DNA of 64,000 nucleotides, from assembly GCA_052387675.1 (NCBI GenBank), contig JBQTIY010000010.1:1-64000 (forward strand). The letters are read 5' to 3'. The notes beneath the pieces are model-generated. The model saw nothing but the letters and a program-made list of their open reading frames with translations, had not been told where the DNA came from and ran no database searches. A program made the position numbers and the translations under genes. Below are positions 10,241-18,564 of the stretch, in pieces; position 1 is the first letter of the stretch; every line of letters begins with the position of its first letter. This DNA comes from JBQTIY01 sp052387675 (GTDB lineage: Bacteria > Planctomycetota > B15-G4).

Positions 10241-11659
10241 ATGAAGCAGCGCCTCCTGGCTATGGGCTTCGGTGTGCTCTTGGCCATCGGCGTCGTCGCG
10301 GGACTCTGGCCGTGGATTCCGGCCGAGGCGAAGCCTGCCTGGACCAAGCCGCAGGAGCGGCCCTGGGCCGAGGTCTACGCGGAGCAGGCGCGGGCGAACC
10401 GCGCGGATCTGCTGCAGCGCGTTGCGCCCAAGCCCGCGCTGCGGCCGCTGGATCTGGTCGGGCTTCGTGCGCAAACCCAGGTCACTGCGGCTGAGGAGTT
10501 GCAGGCGATGCTTGCAGATCTGCAGGCCGTTCGCGAGCGTCAGCAGCGCGGAGCCAACCGGGGAAGCATTGAGGCCGGTGAGGACGCAGCGAAACGCTTG
10601 GCGCTTTTTCGCTGGCGGTTCGGAATCGATGCGCCGTTGGCGGTGGGCTGGGAGGCCGTCGCCGCGGAAGCGCGCGAACTTCTCGCGGAAGCCGCGGCTC
10701 CGCTGCCCGACGGGGGCGAACCGGCTTTCCGGCTCAATGAGGAGAGCGACTATGACGCGCAACTGCGCGCCCTGCTGCTCGAGCTGGCCGGAGAAGTGGA
10801 CGAGGCGCGTGAGCGACTCGCCGGCGTCCAAGTGAGCAGTTGGTGCGGCACTTGCGCAGGAGGAAGGAGTGTCGTCCTTCGGCAGCGCCGCTCGGAGGCC
10901 ACGCTGCGGAAGGGCGAGGCGCGCGAGGCCTTGGCACTCCGCGAGGATCCTTCGAATCGAAGTCTGTTCTGGGGTGATGACTTGGACGTCTTCGTCCGTG
11001 AGGCGCATGAGGATGTCTGGCTCGGCGTCCTTCGGCTCGCTCATGGCCAGGCCGAAGACGGCGTGCTCATGCTGCAACAAGTCGTGGATCTCTTCCCTGC
11101 GACGGCCGCCGGAGAGATTGCGCGCGCGGCCCTGGAACAGGTGGGCGCTCTCATCGAGCCATCGATCGAGCGACTCCAGCGCGTGTATCTCGACAGCTTC
11201 GATCCGGACGCGAAGCCTCGGCAAGAGGAAGCGTACTGGCAGCTCCAGCCTGCCTTGGAGGCGCTGGGCCGCTACGGCGCAAGCGGGAACAGCGCGGCCT
11301 TCGAACGGCTAAGCGCGGAGTGGGCTCGCGGCGAAGGCGCGGCACTGCGGGGCCTGTCCGCGCTGGGCGCGGAAGCCGCGCGGCCGATCTTCGAGGAGGT
11401 GCTCCAGCGCAGCGACGTCGAGTCCATGACCGCAGCGCTCGAAGGTTTGCGAGCACTGCCCGGCGGGCTGCTCAGAGAGGATGTCGAGACAGCTCTGCGT
11501 AGCCTCAGACACAGCGAGCGCGGCGGTGGCAGCGCGCTCGCGGACATCGATGAGCTGCTGCGCTCCCGTTTCGGGGACGGGCCCGACCTGCGCACGCTGG
11601 ACAAGATGAAGTCCCACGAGTTCGGTCGCGTCTGGCTGGACTGGCTGCTGGATTCCTAG
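10241..11659 (+). CDS. Unknown membrane-anchored or secreted protein
   Basis: A 472-residue protein starting with a basic tail and one hydrophobic segment (LLAMGFGVLLAIGVVAGLWPW), so it is exported or inner-membrane anchored. The rest is rich in Ala, Glu, Leu and Arg and predicted mostly helical (for example EAREALALREDPSNRSLFWG, then MLQQVVDLFPATAAGEIARA), with a weak tetratricopeptide-like rhythm. No domain is recognised. Starts at 10184 or at GTG 10220 are possible; the ATG at 10241 is preferred because the signal segment follows directly. The 228 nt upstream hold no convincing gene. Confidence 0.65.
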   Translation: MKQRLLAMGFGVLLAIGVVAGLWPWIPAEAKPAWTKPQERPWAEVYAEQARANRADLLQRVAPKPALRPLDLVGLRAQTQVTAAEELQAMLADLQAVRERQQRGANRGSIEAGEDAAKRLALFRWRFGIDAPLAVGWEAVAAEARELLAEAAAPLPDGGEPAFRLNEESDYDAQLRALLLELAGEVDEARERLAGVQVSSWCGTCAGGRSVVLRQRRSEATLRKGEAREALALREDPSNRSLFWGDDLDVFVREAHEDVWLGVLRLAHGQAEDGVLMLQQVVDLFPATAAGEIARAALEQVGALIEPSIERLQRVYLDSFDPDAKPRQEEAYWQLQPALEALGRYGASGNSAAFERLSAEWARGEGAALRGLSALGAEAARPIFEEVLQRSDVESMTAALEGLRALPGGLLREDVETALRSLRHSERGGGSALADIDELLRSRFGDGPDLRTLDKMKSHEFGRVWLDWLLDS

Positions 11660-11725
11660 CTGCGGCACTAGCCCCGCACGGCGGGCAGCCTGCCGCGATC
11701 GGCGTGACCACTCGTAGCGCGCCGA

Positions 11726-11754
11726 TTGCCGGATTCTCGATGGTGCCCTAACAT
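11726..11754 (+). promoter_or_regulatory. Candidate sigma-70-like promoter
   Basis: TTGCCG at 11726-11731 and TAACAT at 11749-11754 are separated by 17 nt, about 70 nt before the FG-GAP gene. It is the only place in the window where both hexamers were found at canonical spacing upstream of a gene. Confidence 0.45.
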
Positions 11755-11822
11755 CACCGGCCGCATCGGCGCTCCTGGGTCGGATCGCCGCTCCTCCCTG
11801 CCTCTCTCCCCGGGATGCACTC

Positions 11823-13610
11823 ATGAGACTCTCCGTCTGCCTTGCCGGACTGATCGCACTTGCTTGGACGCCTGCGGCCGGCGCCCAGACCGTCCAGCAG
11901 GCCTACCTGAAGGCCTCGGACGCCGCAGCGAACGCGCAGTTCGGCATGTCGGTTGCGGTCTCCGGCAACACCGCCGTGGTCGGTACACCCAACGCGGGCG
12001 TGGGTGGCGCGGCTTATGTCTTCGTCCGTAACGGTGCGGCCTGGTCCCAACAGGCGCTGCTCAAGGCCTCCAACTTCGAAGCCTTCGACTCCTTCGGCAC
12101 CGCTGTGGCCATCTCCGGCGACACGATCGTAGTCGGCGCGAGCAACGAGGACAGTGCGGCCACCGGCGTCGGTGGGAACCAGGCGGACAACAGCGCGAAC
12201 CTCTCTGGCGCGGCCTACGTCTTCGTGCGCAACGGCACGAGCTGGAGCCAGCAGGCCTACCTGAAGGCCAGCAACACCGGTGTGAACGACCTCTTCGGCT
12301 ACCGCGTCGCCATCTCGGGCGACACCCTCGTGGTGACGGCGATCGAGGAGGACAGCGCGGCCGCGGGCATCGACGGTAACCAGTCCGACAACAGCGCCTC
12401 GCGCGCCGGCGCGGCGTACGTCTTCGTGCGCAGCGGCGGCCTATGGAGCCAGCAGGCCTACGTGAAGGCTTCCAACCCCGGCGTCGCCGACGATTTTGGC
12501 TGCGCGGCGGCCCTGTCCGGCGACACGCTCGCCGTTGGGGCCTGGCGTGAGGACAGTGCCGCTACCGGCCTGGACGGGGACCAGGGCAGCAACGCTTCCC
12601 CGGACTCCGGCGCGACCTACATCTTTGTGCGCAGTGGCGGCACGTGGAGCCAGCAGGCCTACGTGAAGGCCTCGAACACGGGTCCGGACAACTTCGGCTT
12701 CGGAGTCGGGCTCTCGGGCGACACGCTTGCGGTCGGCGCCCTCTCTGAGGACAGCAACGCCACGGGCGTCGGCGGCAACGAGGCGAACAACGCCGCGGCC
12801 CAGGCCGGCGCGGCCTACGTCTTCCTGCGCACGGGCTCCACCTGGGCCCAACAGGCGTATGTGAAGGCGTCGAACACGGAAGGGGGTGATCTCTTCGGCA
12901 CCTTCGTCGCGGTGTCGGACGACGTTCTCGTGGTCGGATCAGCTAACGAGGACAGCAATGCCACGGGGGTGAACGGCAGCCAAGCCAACAATGCAGCCCT
13001 CGGCTCCGGTGCGGCCTACGTTTTCGCACGGAACGGCGCCACGTGGGCCCAGCAGGCCTATGTGAAGGCTTCGAACACGGGCTCGAACGACGGCTTCGCC
13101 ATCTTCATGGCGTGTGAGGGCGACGCCCTCCTGGTTGGCGCCTACGAAGAGGACAGCAGCGCGACAAGCGTGAACGGCAACCAAACTCTCAACGACGCCA
13201 CGTCCGCCGGCGCGGCCTACGCCTTCGACCTGGACCTGGATCGCTGGACCGACCTGGGCTTCGGCCTGGCCGGCGTCGGCGGGGTCCCGTACTTTGCCGG
13301 GACGGGCTCGCTCGTGGCCGGCTCGACCGGCGTGCTGGCGCTGGTCAACGGCAAGCCGAACGCGCTGTGCACATTGCACGTCTCGGTCGGCGCGACGCCG
13401 GTCCCCTTCAAGGGCGGCATGCTCGCCGCTTTTCCGCCGATCCTGAATATCCCGCTCTTCGTGGGCGCGGACGGGAAGATCACGCTGCCCTTCCTCTGGC
13501 CCTCCGGGCTGCCGTCGGGCACGGGCATCTGCCTGCAGTACTCGATCGCCGACTCCGGCGCGCCGAACAACGTCTCGCTCAGCAACGCGCTGCTCGGTAC
13601 GACGCCCTGA
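11823..13610 (+). CDS. Secreted FG-GAP repeat beta-propeller protein
   Basis: A 595-residue protein with a signal peptide (MRLSVCLAGLIALAWTPAAG, cleavage likely after AGA). Seven tandem repeats of about 60 residues follow. Each carries an FG-GAP_2-like core: QQAYVKASNTG, an FG pair, ISGDTLVVGA, then EDSNATGVGGNEANN and GAAYVFVR. They probably build a seven-bladed propeller. The first repeat lacks the EDS...NN insert. The last 130 residues form a distinct domain (VPFKGGMLAAFPP ... LSNALLGTTP) shared with the SBBP protein at 28220-30727. Function is unknown; cell-surface binding is likely. Confidence 0.9.
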   Translation: MRLSVCLAGLIALAWTPAAGAQTVQQAYLKASDAAANAQFGMSVAVSGNTAVVGTPNAGVGGAAYVFVRNGAAWSQQALLKASNFEAFDSFGTAVAISGDTIVVGASNEDSAATGVGGNQADNSANLSGAAYVFVRNGTSWSQQAYLKASNTGVNDLFGYRVAISGDTLVVTAIEEDSAAAGIDGNQSDNSASRAGAAYVFVRSGGLWSQQAYVKASNPGVADDFGCAAALSGDTLAVGAWREDSAATGLDGDQGSNASPDSGATYIFVRSGGTWSQQAYVKASNTGPDNFGFGVGLSGDTLAVGALSEDSNATGVGGNEANNAAAQAGAAYVFLRTGSTWAQQAYVKASNTEGGDLFGTFVAVSDDVLVVGSANEDSNATGVNGSQANNAALGSGAAYVFARNGATWAQQAYVKASNTGSNDGFAIFMACEGDALLVGAYEEDSSATSVNGNQTLNDATSAGAAYAFDLDLDRWTDLGFGLAGVGGVPYFAGTGSLVAGSTGVLALVNGKPNALCTLHVSVGATPVPFKGGMLAAFPPILNIPLFVGADGKITLPFLWPSGLPSGTGICLQYSIADSGAPNNVSLSNALLGTTP

Positions 13611-13614
13611 TCAA

Positions 13615-13649
13615 GTGCGTGAATCCGGTGCGTGGATCCGGTACGTGCG
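13615..13649. repeat. 13-nt tandem repeat after the FG-GAP gene
   Basis: GTGCGTGAATCCG at 13615-13627 is followed directly by GTGCGTGGATCCG at 13628-13640 and a partial third unit GTACGTGCG. It begins 5 nt after the stop codon and probably arose by slippage. No function is evident. Confidence 0.7.
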
Positions 13650-13682
13650 CGGCTGGAGGCGCAGCCGCAGCGCACTGCGCGA

Positions 13683-14102
13683 TTAGCGCTGGCTCGCGAG
13701 CTTGGCCCGCTTGGCCGCGTCGTCGATCATGGCTTGCAGCACCTTGAGATCGATGTCGGCGAGGCGCTTGATGTAGAGGCAGCCGACGCCGGTCTTGTGC
13801 GGCCCGAGTTTCTTGAGAGTGGCCTTGTGGGCCGAGACGTCGCACATGAGATAGAGCGTGAGCCCCTGCTTGCGCGAGGCGAAGCCGGCCGCGAACCAGT
13901 CGCCCTCGCGGCCGCTGGCGTAGCGATAGCGCAGGTCGCCGAAGCCCACGATCGACGTGCCCCAAAGGCGCGGCTTGGCCTTGGTGGCCTTGCCGAACAG
14001 GGCGAGCAGCGCCTTGCACTCGGCGCGGCGCTCGGCGTCCGGCATCGCCGCGACGTACGCGGCCACGCTGGCGTTCGTCTTCTTGGTCTTCAGTTCAGCC
14101 AT
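13683..14102 (-). CDS. DUF1801 (YdhG-type) domain protein
   Basis: A 139-residue cytosolic protein covering the entire DUF1801 family. It opens MAELKTKKTNASVAAYVAAM, has the conserved GTSIVGFGDLRYRYASGREG, the strand GLTLYLMCDV, and ends with the usual LGPHKTGVGCLYIKRLADID. The fold is known (alpha/beta, YdhG_co-like), but no biochemical role is established. It is a stand-alone gene 40 nt from the next minus-strand gene. Its ATG gives the standard N-terminus. Confidence 0.88.
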   Translation of the reverse strand: MAELKTKKTNASVAAYVAAMPDAERRAECKALLALFGKATKAKPRLWGTSIVGFGDLRYRYASGREGDWFAAGFASRKQGLTLYLMCDVSAHKATLKKLGPHKTGVGCLYIKRLADIDLKVLQAMIDDAAKRAKLASQR

Positions 14103-14142
14103 GACGCAACTCCGCAGAAAGGGTTACGTGCAACAGCGACCC

Positions 14143-14766
14143 TCAGCGCGCTGAGGAACCGCCGAGTGTCTCGCGTAGCACGGCGCCGATCGTACCGAGC
14201 AGTCCGGCGACGCAGAGCAGGCTGCCCGGCCAGGCGATGAAGGCCAGGGATTCTTTGGCGGCGCCGGTGCTGCCGAGCCCGGGCGCGCGCACGCCGGCCC
14301 AGAGCCAAAAGATCGCATAGAGCAGCGCGCCCGCGCCGAAGGCCAGCGCGCTGAACCGGGTCACTGCACTGCGCCGGCAGAAGACGCCGAGCACGAGAAT
14401 GCAGCCGACGGCCGCCGCGCCGAGTCCGCCGCCGTGCAGGTGCGCGCGCTGGAAGTACTCCCAAGACTTCTTGACGACTGCGTCCTTGGCGGCAACGTCG
14501 CCCTTGTAGGCCGTGGCCAGAGCCGCCGTGCCCGAGTCCTCGAGCGATTGCTTGAGCGACTTCTCGGCCAGGCCAAAGGAGACGCCCATCCCGAAGCTGA
14601 AGGCGATGGCCAACAAGCCGAGCAAGAGCCCCAGGCACATCGGCGCCGGCAGGCCGGCCAAGGGAGAGCAGCCGGGCGGCGTCGAGCCCGGAGGCAGCGA
14701 GCCGGGTGTGGTGGACGAGTGCGCGGCAGAAACGGGGGAAGCAGTGGGCGACACGAAGCAACTCAC
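14143..14766 (-). CDS. Predicted multi-pass membrane protein of unknown function
   Basis: A 207-residue protein with a Ser/Pro-rich N-terminal 35 residues followed by about four hydrophobic segments: LGLLLGLLAIAFSFGMGVSF, AAAVGCILVLGVFCR, ALAFGAGALLYAIFWLWAGV and LLCVAGLLGTIGAVL. Between segments 1 and 2 lies a charged loop (VVKKSWEYFQRAHLHGGG) whose His-x-His could bind metal. I do not recognise the family with certainty. It lies 40 nt upstream of the DUF1801 gene on the same strand and may be transcribed with it. Confidence 0.65.
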   Translation of the reverse strand: MSCFVSPTASPVSAAHSSTTPGSLPPGSTPPGCSPLAGLPAPMCLGLLLGLLAIAFSFGMGVSFGLAEKSLKQSLEDSGTAALATAYKGDVAAKDAVVKKSWEYFQRAHLHGGGLGAAAVGCILVLGVFCRRSAVTRFSALAFGAGALLYAIFWLWAGVRAPGLGSTGAAKESLAFIAWPGSLLCVAGLLGTIGAVLRETLGGSSAR

Positions 14767-14975
14767 GAGAGGAGAGAGGGAGGCGGACAGGCTATTGAAT
14801 CTGAGTCTCAGGAGTCAAAGGCGCCGAGCCGAGACGGCGGCCCCGGCCCTCCCCCGTCCTTCGCCCGGTGATGTTGCCCCGCGCTTCACGTCCGCGGCTG
14901 CCTGCGCTACGTTGGCGCGCCCCAGCGCAGACCGCCACCGCTCACTCAGGGTGCGGTGGCACGAGATCCAACCCC

Positions 14976-15980
14976 TTGACCACGCTCCGCATCGCCAGCC
15001 TGCTGCCCTCCGCCACGGAGATGGTCTGCGCGCTGGGCGCCGAGGCCGAACTCGTGGGCGTCTCGCACGAGTGCGACTGGCCGGCCTCGGTTGTGGGGCG
15101 CCCGGTCCTCACCAGCAGCCGCATCGCGCTGCACGGCGCCGGCGGCGAACCGATCACGAGCGGCGAGATCGACAAGGACATCCGCCGCATCCTAGAGCAC
15201 AAGGCCAAAGACGCACTGGCCGTCTACGACATCGACGAGCGCGCGCTCGCGGACGCGCGCCCCGACGTGATCGTCACGCAGGATCTCTGCGACGTCTGCG
15301 CGGTCTCGTTTGCCGACGTGCAGGCCGCCGCGCGCAAGCTCACGCACGCCCAGGTGCGCATCGTGAACCTGCATCCCACGCGCCTCGCCGACATTTGGAC
15401 CGACATCGGCCGGCTGGGCGAGGCACTGGGCCGGCAAGCCGAGGCACAGGCCGTGCTCGCCGACATGGACCGCCGCGTGGCGCATGTGCGCGCGCGGGCA
15501 GACTCCTGGCTCAAGCGCCGTGGCGTCACGCGCCCGGCCGTGCTGACCATCGAGTGGATCGACCCGGTCATGGTCGGCGGCACCTGGATGCCCGAACTCG
15601 TCGAGGCAGCGGGCGGCCGCCCGCTCGTCACGCAGCCCGGCGCCCACGCGCCGACGCTTACGCGCGAACAACTGCAGGCGCTCGACCCGGCGCCGGAGGT
15701 TGTGGTGGTGAAGCCCTGCGGCTTTCCGCTGGAGCGCACGCTGCGTGAAAGCGAGACGCTGGCGCGCCTGCTGGCCCAGATGCCTTGGCCGGCCGTGCGC
15801 GAGGGCCGCGTATGGCTCGCCGACGGCAACGCCTTCTTCAATCGGCCCGGTCCGCGCATTGTGGATTCGCTCGAGATCATGGCGGCCTGCGTGCATCCCG
15901 AGGCCTTCGCCGACCTGGCGCGGCATCACGCCGGCAGTTTCCGCCGCTTCGCTTCGCACGACGAGTTGGCAGCGTCGTGA
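14976..15980 (+). CDS. BtuF-like cobalamin-binding protein
   Basis: A 334-residue periplasmic-binding-type protein of the BtuF/COG0614 class: RIASLLPSATEMVCALGAEA, VGVSHECDWP, VIVTQDLCDVCAVS, ILTIEWIDPVMVGGTWMPEL-like segment at the middle, and VVVKPCGFPLERT near the end. This subgroup is annotated as a cobalamin-binding protein. No signal peptide is visible, so it may be cytoplasmic or use an unrecognised start. The TTG at 14976 is chosen because homologous-looking sequence begins immediately after it; upstream codons are Arg/Pro-rich and unconserved. Its TGA overlaps the next gene (GTGA). No cobalamin riboswitch is visible upstream. Confidence 0.8.
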   Translation: MTTLRIASLLPSATEMVCALGAEAELVGVSHECDWPASVVGRPVLTSSRIALHGAGGEPITSGEIDKDIRRILEHKAKDALAVYDIDERALADARPDVIVTQDLCDVCAVSFADVQAAARKLTHAQVRIVNLHPTRLADIWTDIGRLGEALGRQAEAQAVLADMDRRVAHVRARADSWLKRRGVTRPAVLTIEWIDPVMVGGTWMPELVEAAGGRPLVTQPGAHAPTLTREQLQALDPAPEVVVVKPCGFPLERTLRESETLARLLAQMPWPAVREGRVWLADGNAFFNRPGPRIVDSLEIMAACVHPEAFADLARHHAGSFRRFASHDELAAS

Positions 15981-16930
15981 CGGACGCGGGAGCGGCCGGC
16001 CGCGCGTCGCCCGGTCCCGCGTCGTCGGGCACCACCGCGCAGTTGCTCTCGGTGCTGCCCACGCTCGTGGTGCCCGACGCACGCGCTGCGGCGGAGCACT
16101 ACCGCGACGTCTTCGGCTTTCGGCTCTGCTTCGTCATCGGGCAGCCGGACGAGGAGTTTGCGATCGTGGATCTCGCGCAAGGTCATGGATTGCACCTCGC
16201 TTCGTGCGGCGCGGCTGCGACGATTGGCGCGGCTGCGACGGTTGGCGCGGCCGCAACGGTTGGGACGGCGGCGACGATTGGGGCGTCGACGACGGTTGGG
16301 CCCGCGCGTTCAACGGTGCGCGCCCTCACCGGCCGCTGCAACGCGCGCAACTCGGTGCCGACCATCGACGTCTACCTGCGCGTGCCCGACGCCGATGCCG
16401 CCTATGCGCAGCTCAAGGAGCGCGGCGCGCGGCTGCTCTCCGAGCCGCAGGACACGCCCTGGCAGCAGCGCGAGTTCGGCGTGGAGGACCTGCACGGCTT
16501 TCGGCTCTGCTACGGCGCCGATCTCACCGGCGCCTGGCCGGCGGGGCGCGTGGCGACAGCGCCGGAGTTCGTCGTCGCCGACGTGGCTCGCTCGGCCGCG
16601 TGGTACCAGCACGTACTCGGCTTCCAGCCGCCGGGCCTGTGGGGTGATCCGCCGAGCTACGGCATCGTGAAGCGCGAGGGCGTCATCGTGCATCTCTCCC
16701 ACGCGGCCGATCCGGCCGATGTGCACGGCAATGCCGTGGCCGATCTGTGGGACGCCTACATCGAGTGCCGGCAGCTCGATGCCTACTGCGCCGAGATCCG
16801 TGCGCGCGGCGCTGCGATCCGCCGCGAGCCGATCACGCGCGAGTACGGCATGCGCGAATTCGAAGTGCAGGATCTCGATGGCTACGTGCTCTGCTTCGGC
16901 GAGGAGGTTGGGCGTGAAGCGACTGGCTGA
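15977..16930 (+). CDS. Double-domain VOC (glyoxalase/bleomycin resistance-like) protein
   Basis: A 317-residue protein with two vicinal-oxygen-chelate units. Unit 1 starts LPTLVVPDARAAAEHYRDVF and is interrupted at residues 79-108 by an Ala/Thr/Gly tandem repeat; it resumes with DVYLRVPDADAAYAQL and REFGVEDLHGFRLCYG. Unit 2 is PEFVVADVARSAAWYQHVLG to FEVQDLDGYVLCFGE. VOC proteins bind metal and act as lyases, dioxygenases or drug-binding proteins; the substrate is unknown. The GTG start at 15977 overlaps the upstream stop (GTGA). The stop lies 17 nt inside the following M28 gene. Confidence 0.85.
   Translation: MTDAGAAGRASPGPASSGTTAQLLSVLPTLVVPDARAAAEHYRDVFGFRLCFVIGQPDEEFAIVDLAQGHGLHLASCGAAATIGAAATVGAAATVGTAATIGASTTVGPARSTVRALTGRCNARNSVPTIDVYLRVPDADAAYAQLKERGARLLSEPQDTPWQQREFGVEDLHGFRLCYGADLTGAWPAGRVATAPEFVVADVARSAAWYQHVLGFQPPGLWGDPPSYGIVKREGVIVHLSHAADPADVHGNAVADLWDAYIECRQLDAYCAEIRARGAAIRREPITREYGMREFEVQDLDGYVLCFGEEVGREATG
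16211..16300 (+). repeat. 18-nt minisatellite inside the VOC gene
   Basis: Five in-frame 18-nt units (16211, 16229, 16247, 16265, 16283) follow the pattern GCGGCTGCGACGGTTGGC with drift. They encode AAATIG/AAATVG-like hexapeptides in the first VOC domain. The unit keeps the reading frame, so copy-number change would lengthen or shorten a surface loop without breaking the gene. Confidence 0.9.
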
Positions 16931-18491
16931 AGAATCGGCGCGACCGTCACGCGGCGCGGCGCGCATGGCGGCGCTCGTCGTGGGGGTGCTGCTCGGCACG
17001 GTGCTCGGCTGCGGCGCACCGGAGCGCGGCGCGGCAGAGCCGAAGTCCAAGGCGGCGATGGCCGTCGCTCCGGCTCCGGCACCTACCCCGCTGGAAACGA
17101 TCACCGCCGCCGACTTGGAAGCCGACGTGCGCTTTCTGGCGAGCGACGAACTTGCCGGACGCGAGACCGGCTCTGAGGGCGGCGAGGTCGCGGCGCGCGG
17201 CATCGCACGACGCTTGGCGAGTGCGGGTGTCGTCCCCGGCGGCGACGGCGGCTTGGGCGAGGCCGCCTTCTTGCAGCGCACGCCGATCTCCGGCTGGCAG
17301 CCCTCCGGCGACTTCGAACTGGGCCTGCTCACGGGCGCGGGCCAAGAGGCGCCCGTTGCGGCCGCTGACTTCGTCGTGGCTCGGGCTGGAATCTTGGCGC
17401 GCACGCTCGAACTCGTCGTCGTGCGCACGGCCGCCGAGATGCCGCACGTGGCGCGGCCCGACGCCGCGCTGCTCGTGCTGGCCGATGGCCGCACGCGCCG
17501 CGAGTGGCTGACGCAGGCGGGCGCGCCCGATGGCCGCGGCTGGGGCCTGCTCCTGGTGGCCGCCAGCGACACTGCTCGCCGGCCCCCCGACGTCTCGCGC
17601 GAGCACGCCGTGGGCTCGCTCGAGCCCGGCGGGCCGCCGCCGCTCATCGTGCTCTTCGGTGAGGCGCGCGAGCGAGTTTCGTCCGGCGACGTTCAGCGCG
17701 TGCGCGTCGCCCTGCGCGGGCAGGGGCTGCGCTCGGCGCACAACGTCATTGGAGTGGTCCGCGGCGTCGGCACAGCCGGCCGGCCCGAACTTGGCGAGCA
17801 GGCCATCGTGATTAGCGCGCACTACGATCACATCGGCCTGGCGCCGGCGAATGTGCCGAGCGCGACGGACGCCACCGACGCCACCGACGCCACCGACGCG
17901 ACCGGCGAGTCTGGCGACGAAGATCGCATCTGCAATGGCGCCGATGACGATGCCTCCGGCGTCGCGGCCGTGCTCGAACTCGCCGAGGCCTTCGCCGCGC
18001 GCGCGGCGGCCGGCACGCCGCCGGCGCGCACGCTCGTTTTCCTGCTCGCCACGGGCGAAGAACACGGGTTGCTCGGCACTTCGCACTATCTCGAAGCGCC
18101 GACGGTGCCCCTGGAACAGACCGTCGCCAACGTCAACTTCGAGATGATCGGCCGCCCCGACGCGTTGGCCGGCGGCGCGGGCCGCCTCTGGCTCACGGGC
18201 TTTGAGCTCAGCAACCTGGGGCCGGCCTGGGCTGCACTGGGCCTGCCCATCGTGCCGGACGCGCGTCCCGACCAGCACTTCTTCGAGCGCTCCGACAATA
18301 TCGCCTTCGTGCGCAAGGGCATCGTGGGGCAGACGCTCTCCTCCTACGATCTGCACACCGACTACCACACGCCCTCAGACGAGGCCGACCTGCTGGACTA
18401 CCTTCACATGGAGGGTGCGGTGCGCGCTTCCTACCTCGCGCTGCTGCCGCTGGCCGACGGGGAGCTGGATCCGGCCTGGGCCGAGCGTTGA
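16914..18491 (+). CDS. M28-family zinc peptidase lipoprotein
   Basis: A 525-residue predicted lipoprotein: hydrophobic stretch with lipobox VLGCG (Cys 33), an Ala/Pro linker, then a PA-like insert and an M28 aminopeptidase domain. The metal ligands are all present: SAHYDHIG, NGADDDASG, GEEHGL, NFEMIGRPD and DYHTPSDE. M28 enzymes release N-terminal residues from peptides with two zinc ions, here probably in the periplasm. GTG at 16914 is chosen because GAGGAGG lies at 16901-16907. A DAT-repeat (residues about 317-328) sits after the first metal-ligand strand. It is coupled to the VOC gene by a 17-nt overlap. Confidence 0.88.
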   Translation: MKRLAEESARPSRGAARMAALVVGVLLGTVLGCGAPERGAAEPKSKAAMAVAPAPAPTPLETITAADLEADVRFLASDELAGRETGSEGGEVAARGIARRLASAGVVPGGDGGLGEAAFLQRTPISGWQPSGDFELGLLTGAGQEAPVAAADFVVARAGILARTLELVVVRTAAEMPHVARPDAALLVLADGRTRREWLTQAGAPDGRGWGLLLVAASDTARRPPDVSREHAVGSLEPGGPPPLIVLFGEARERVSSGDVQRVRVALRGQGLRSAHNVIGVVRGVGTAGRPELGEQAIVISAHYDHIGLAPANVPSATDATDATDATDATGESGDEDRICNGADDDASGVAAVLELAEAFAARAAAGTPPARTLVFLLATGEEHGLLGTSHYLEAPTVPLEQTVANVNFEMIGRPDALAGGAGRLWLTGFELSNLGPAWAALGLPIVPDARPDQHFFERSDNIAFVRKGIVGQTLSSYDLHTDYHTPSDEADLLDYLHMEGAVRASYLALLPLADGELDPAWAER

Positions 18492-18564
18492 CGATCGATG
18501 CCTGACTTCCCGTTGCGCTGCCGAAGCCGCGCGATGTGGGCCGTGCTAGCGGCTCGTGCCGCTG

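Noticed and set aside
14767..14975. Possible cobalamin riboswitch before the BtuF-like gene
   Set aside because: No B12 box or conserved core such as GCCACTG was found in the 209 nt.
17860..17905. GCCACCGAC tandem repeat in the M28 gene as a regulatory repeat
   Set aside because: It encodes an in-frame DAT stretch in a surface loop; simple slippage explains it.
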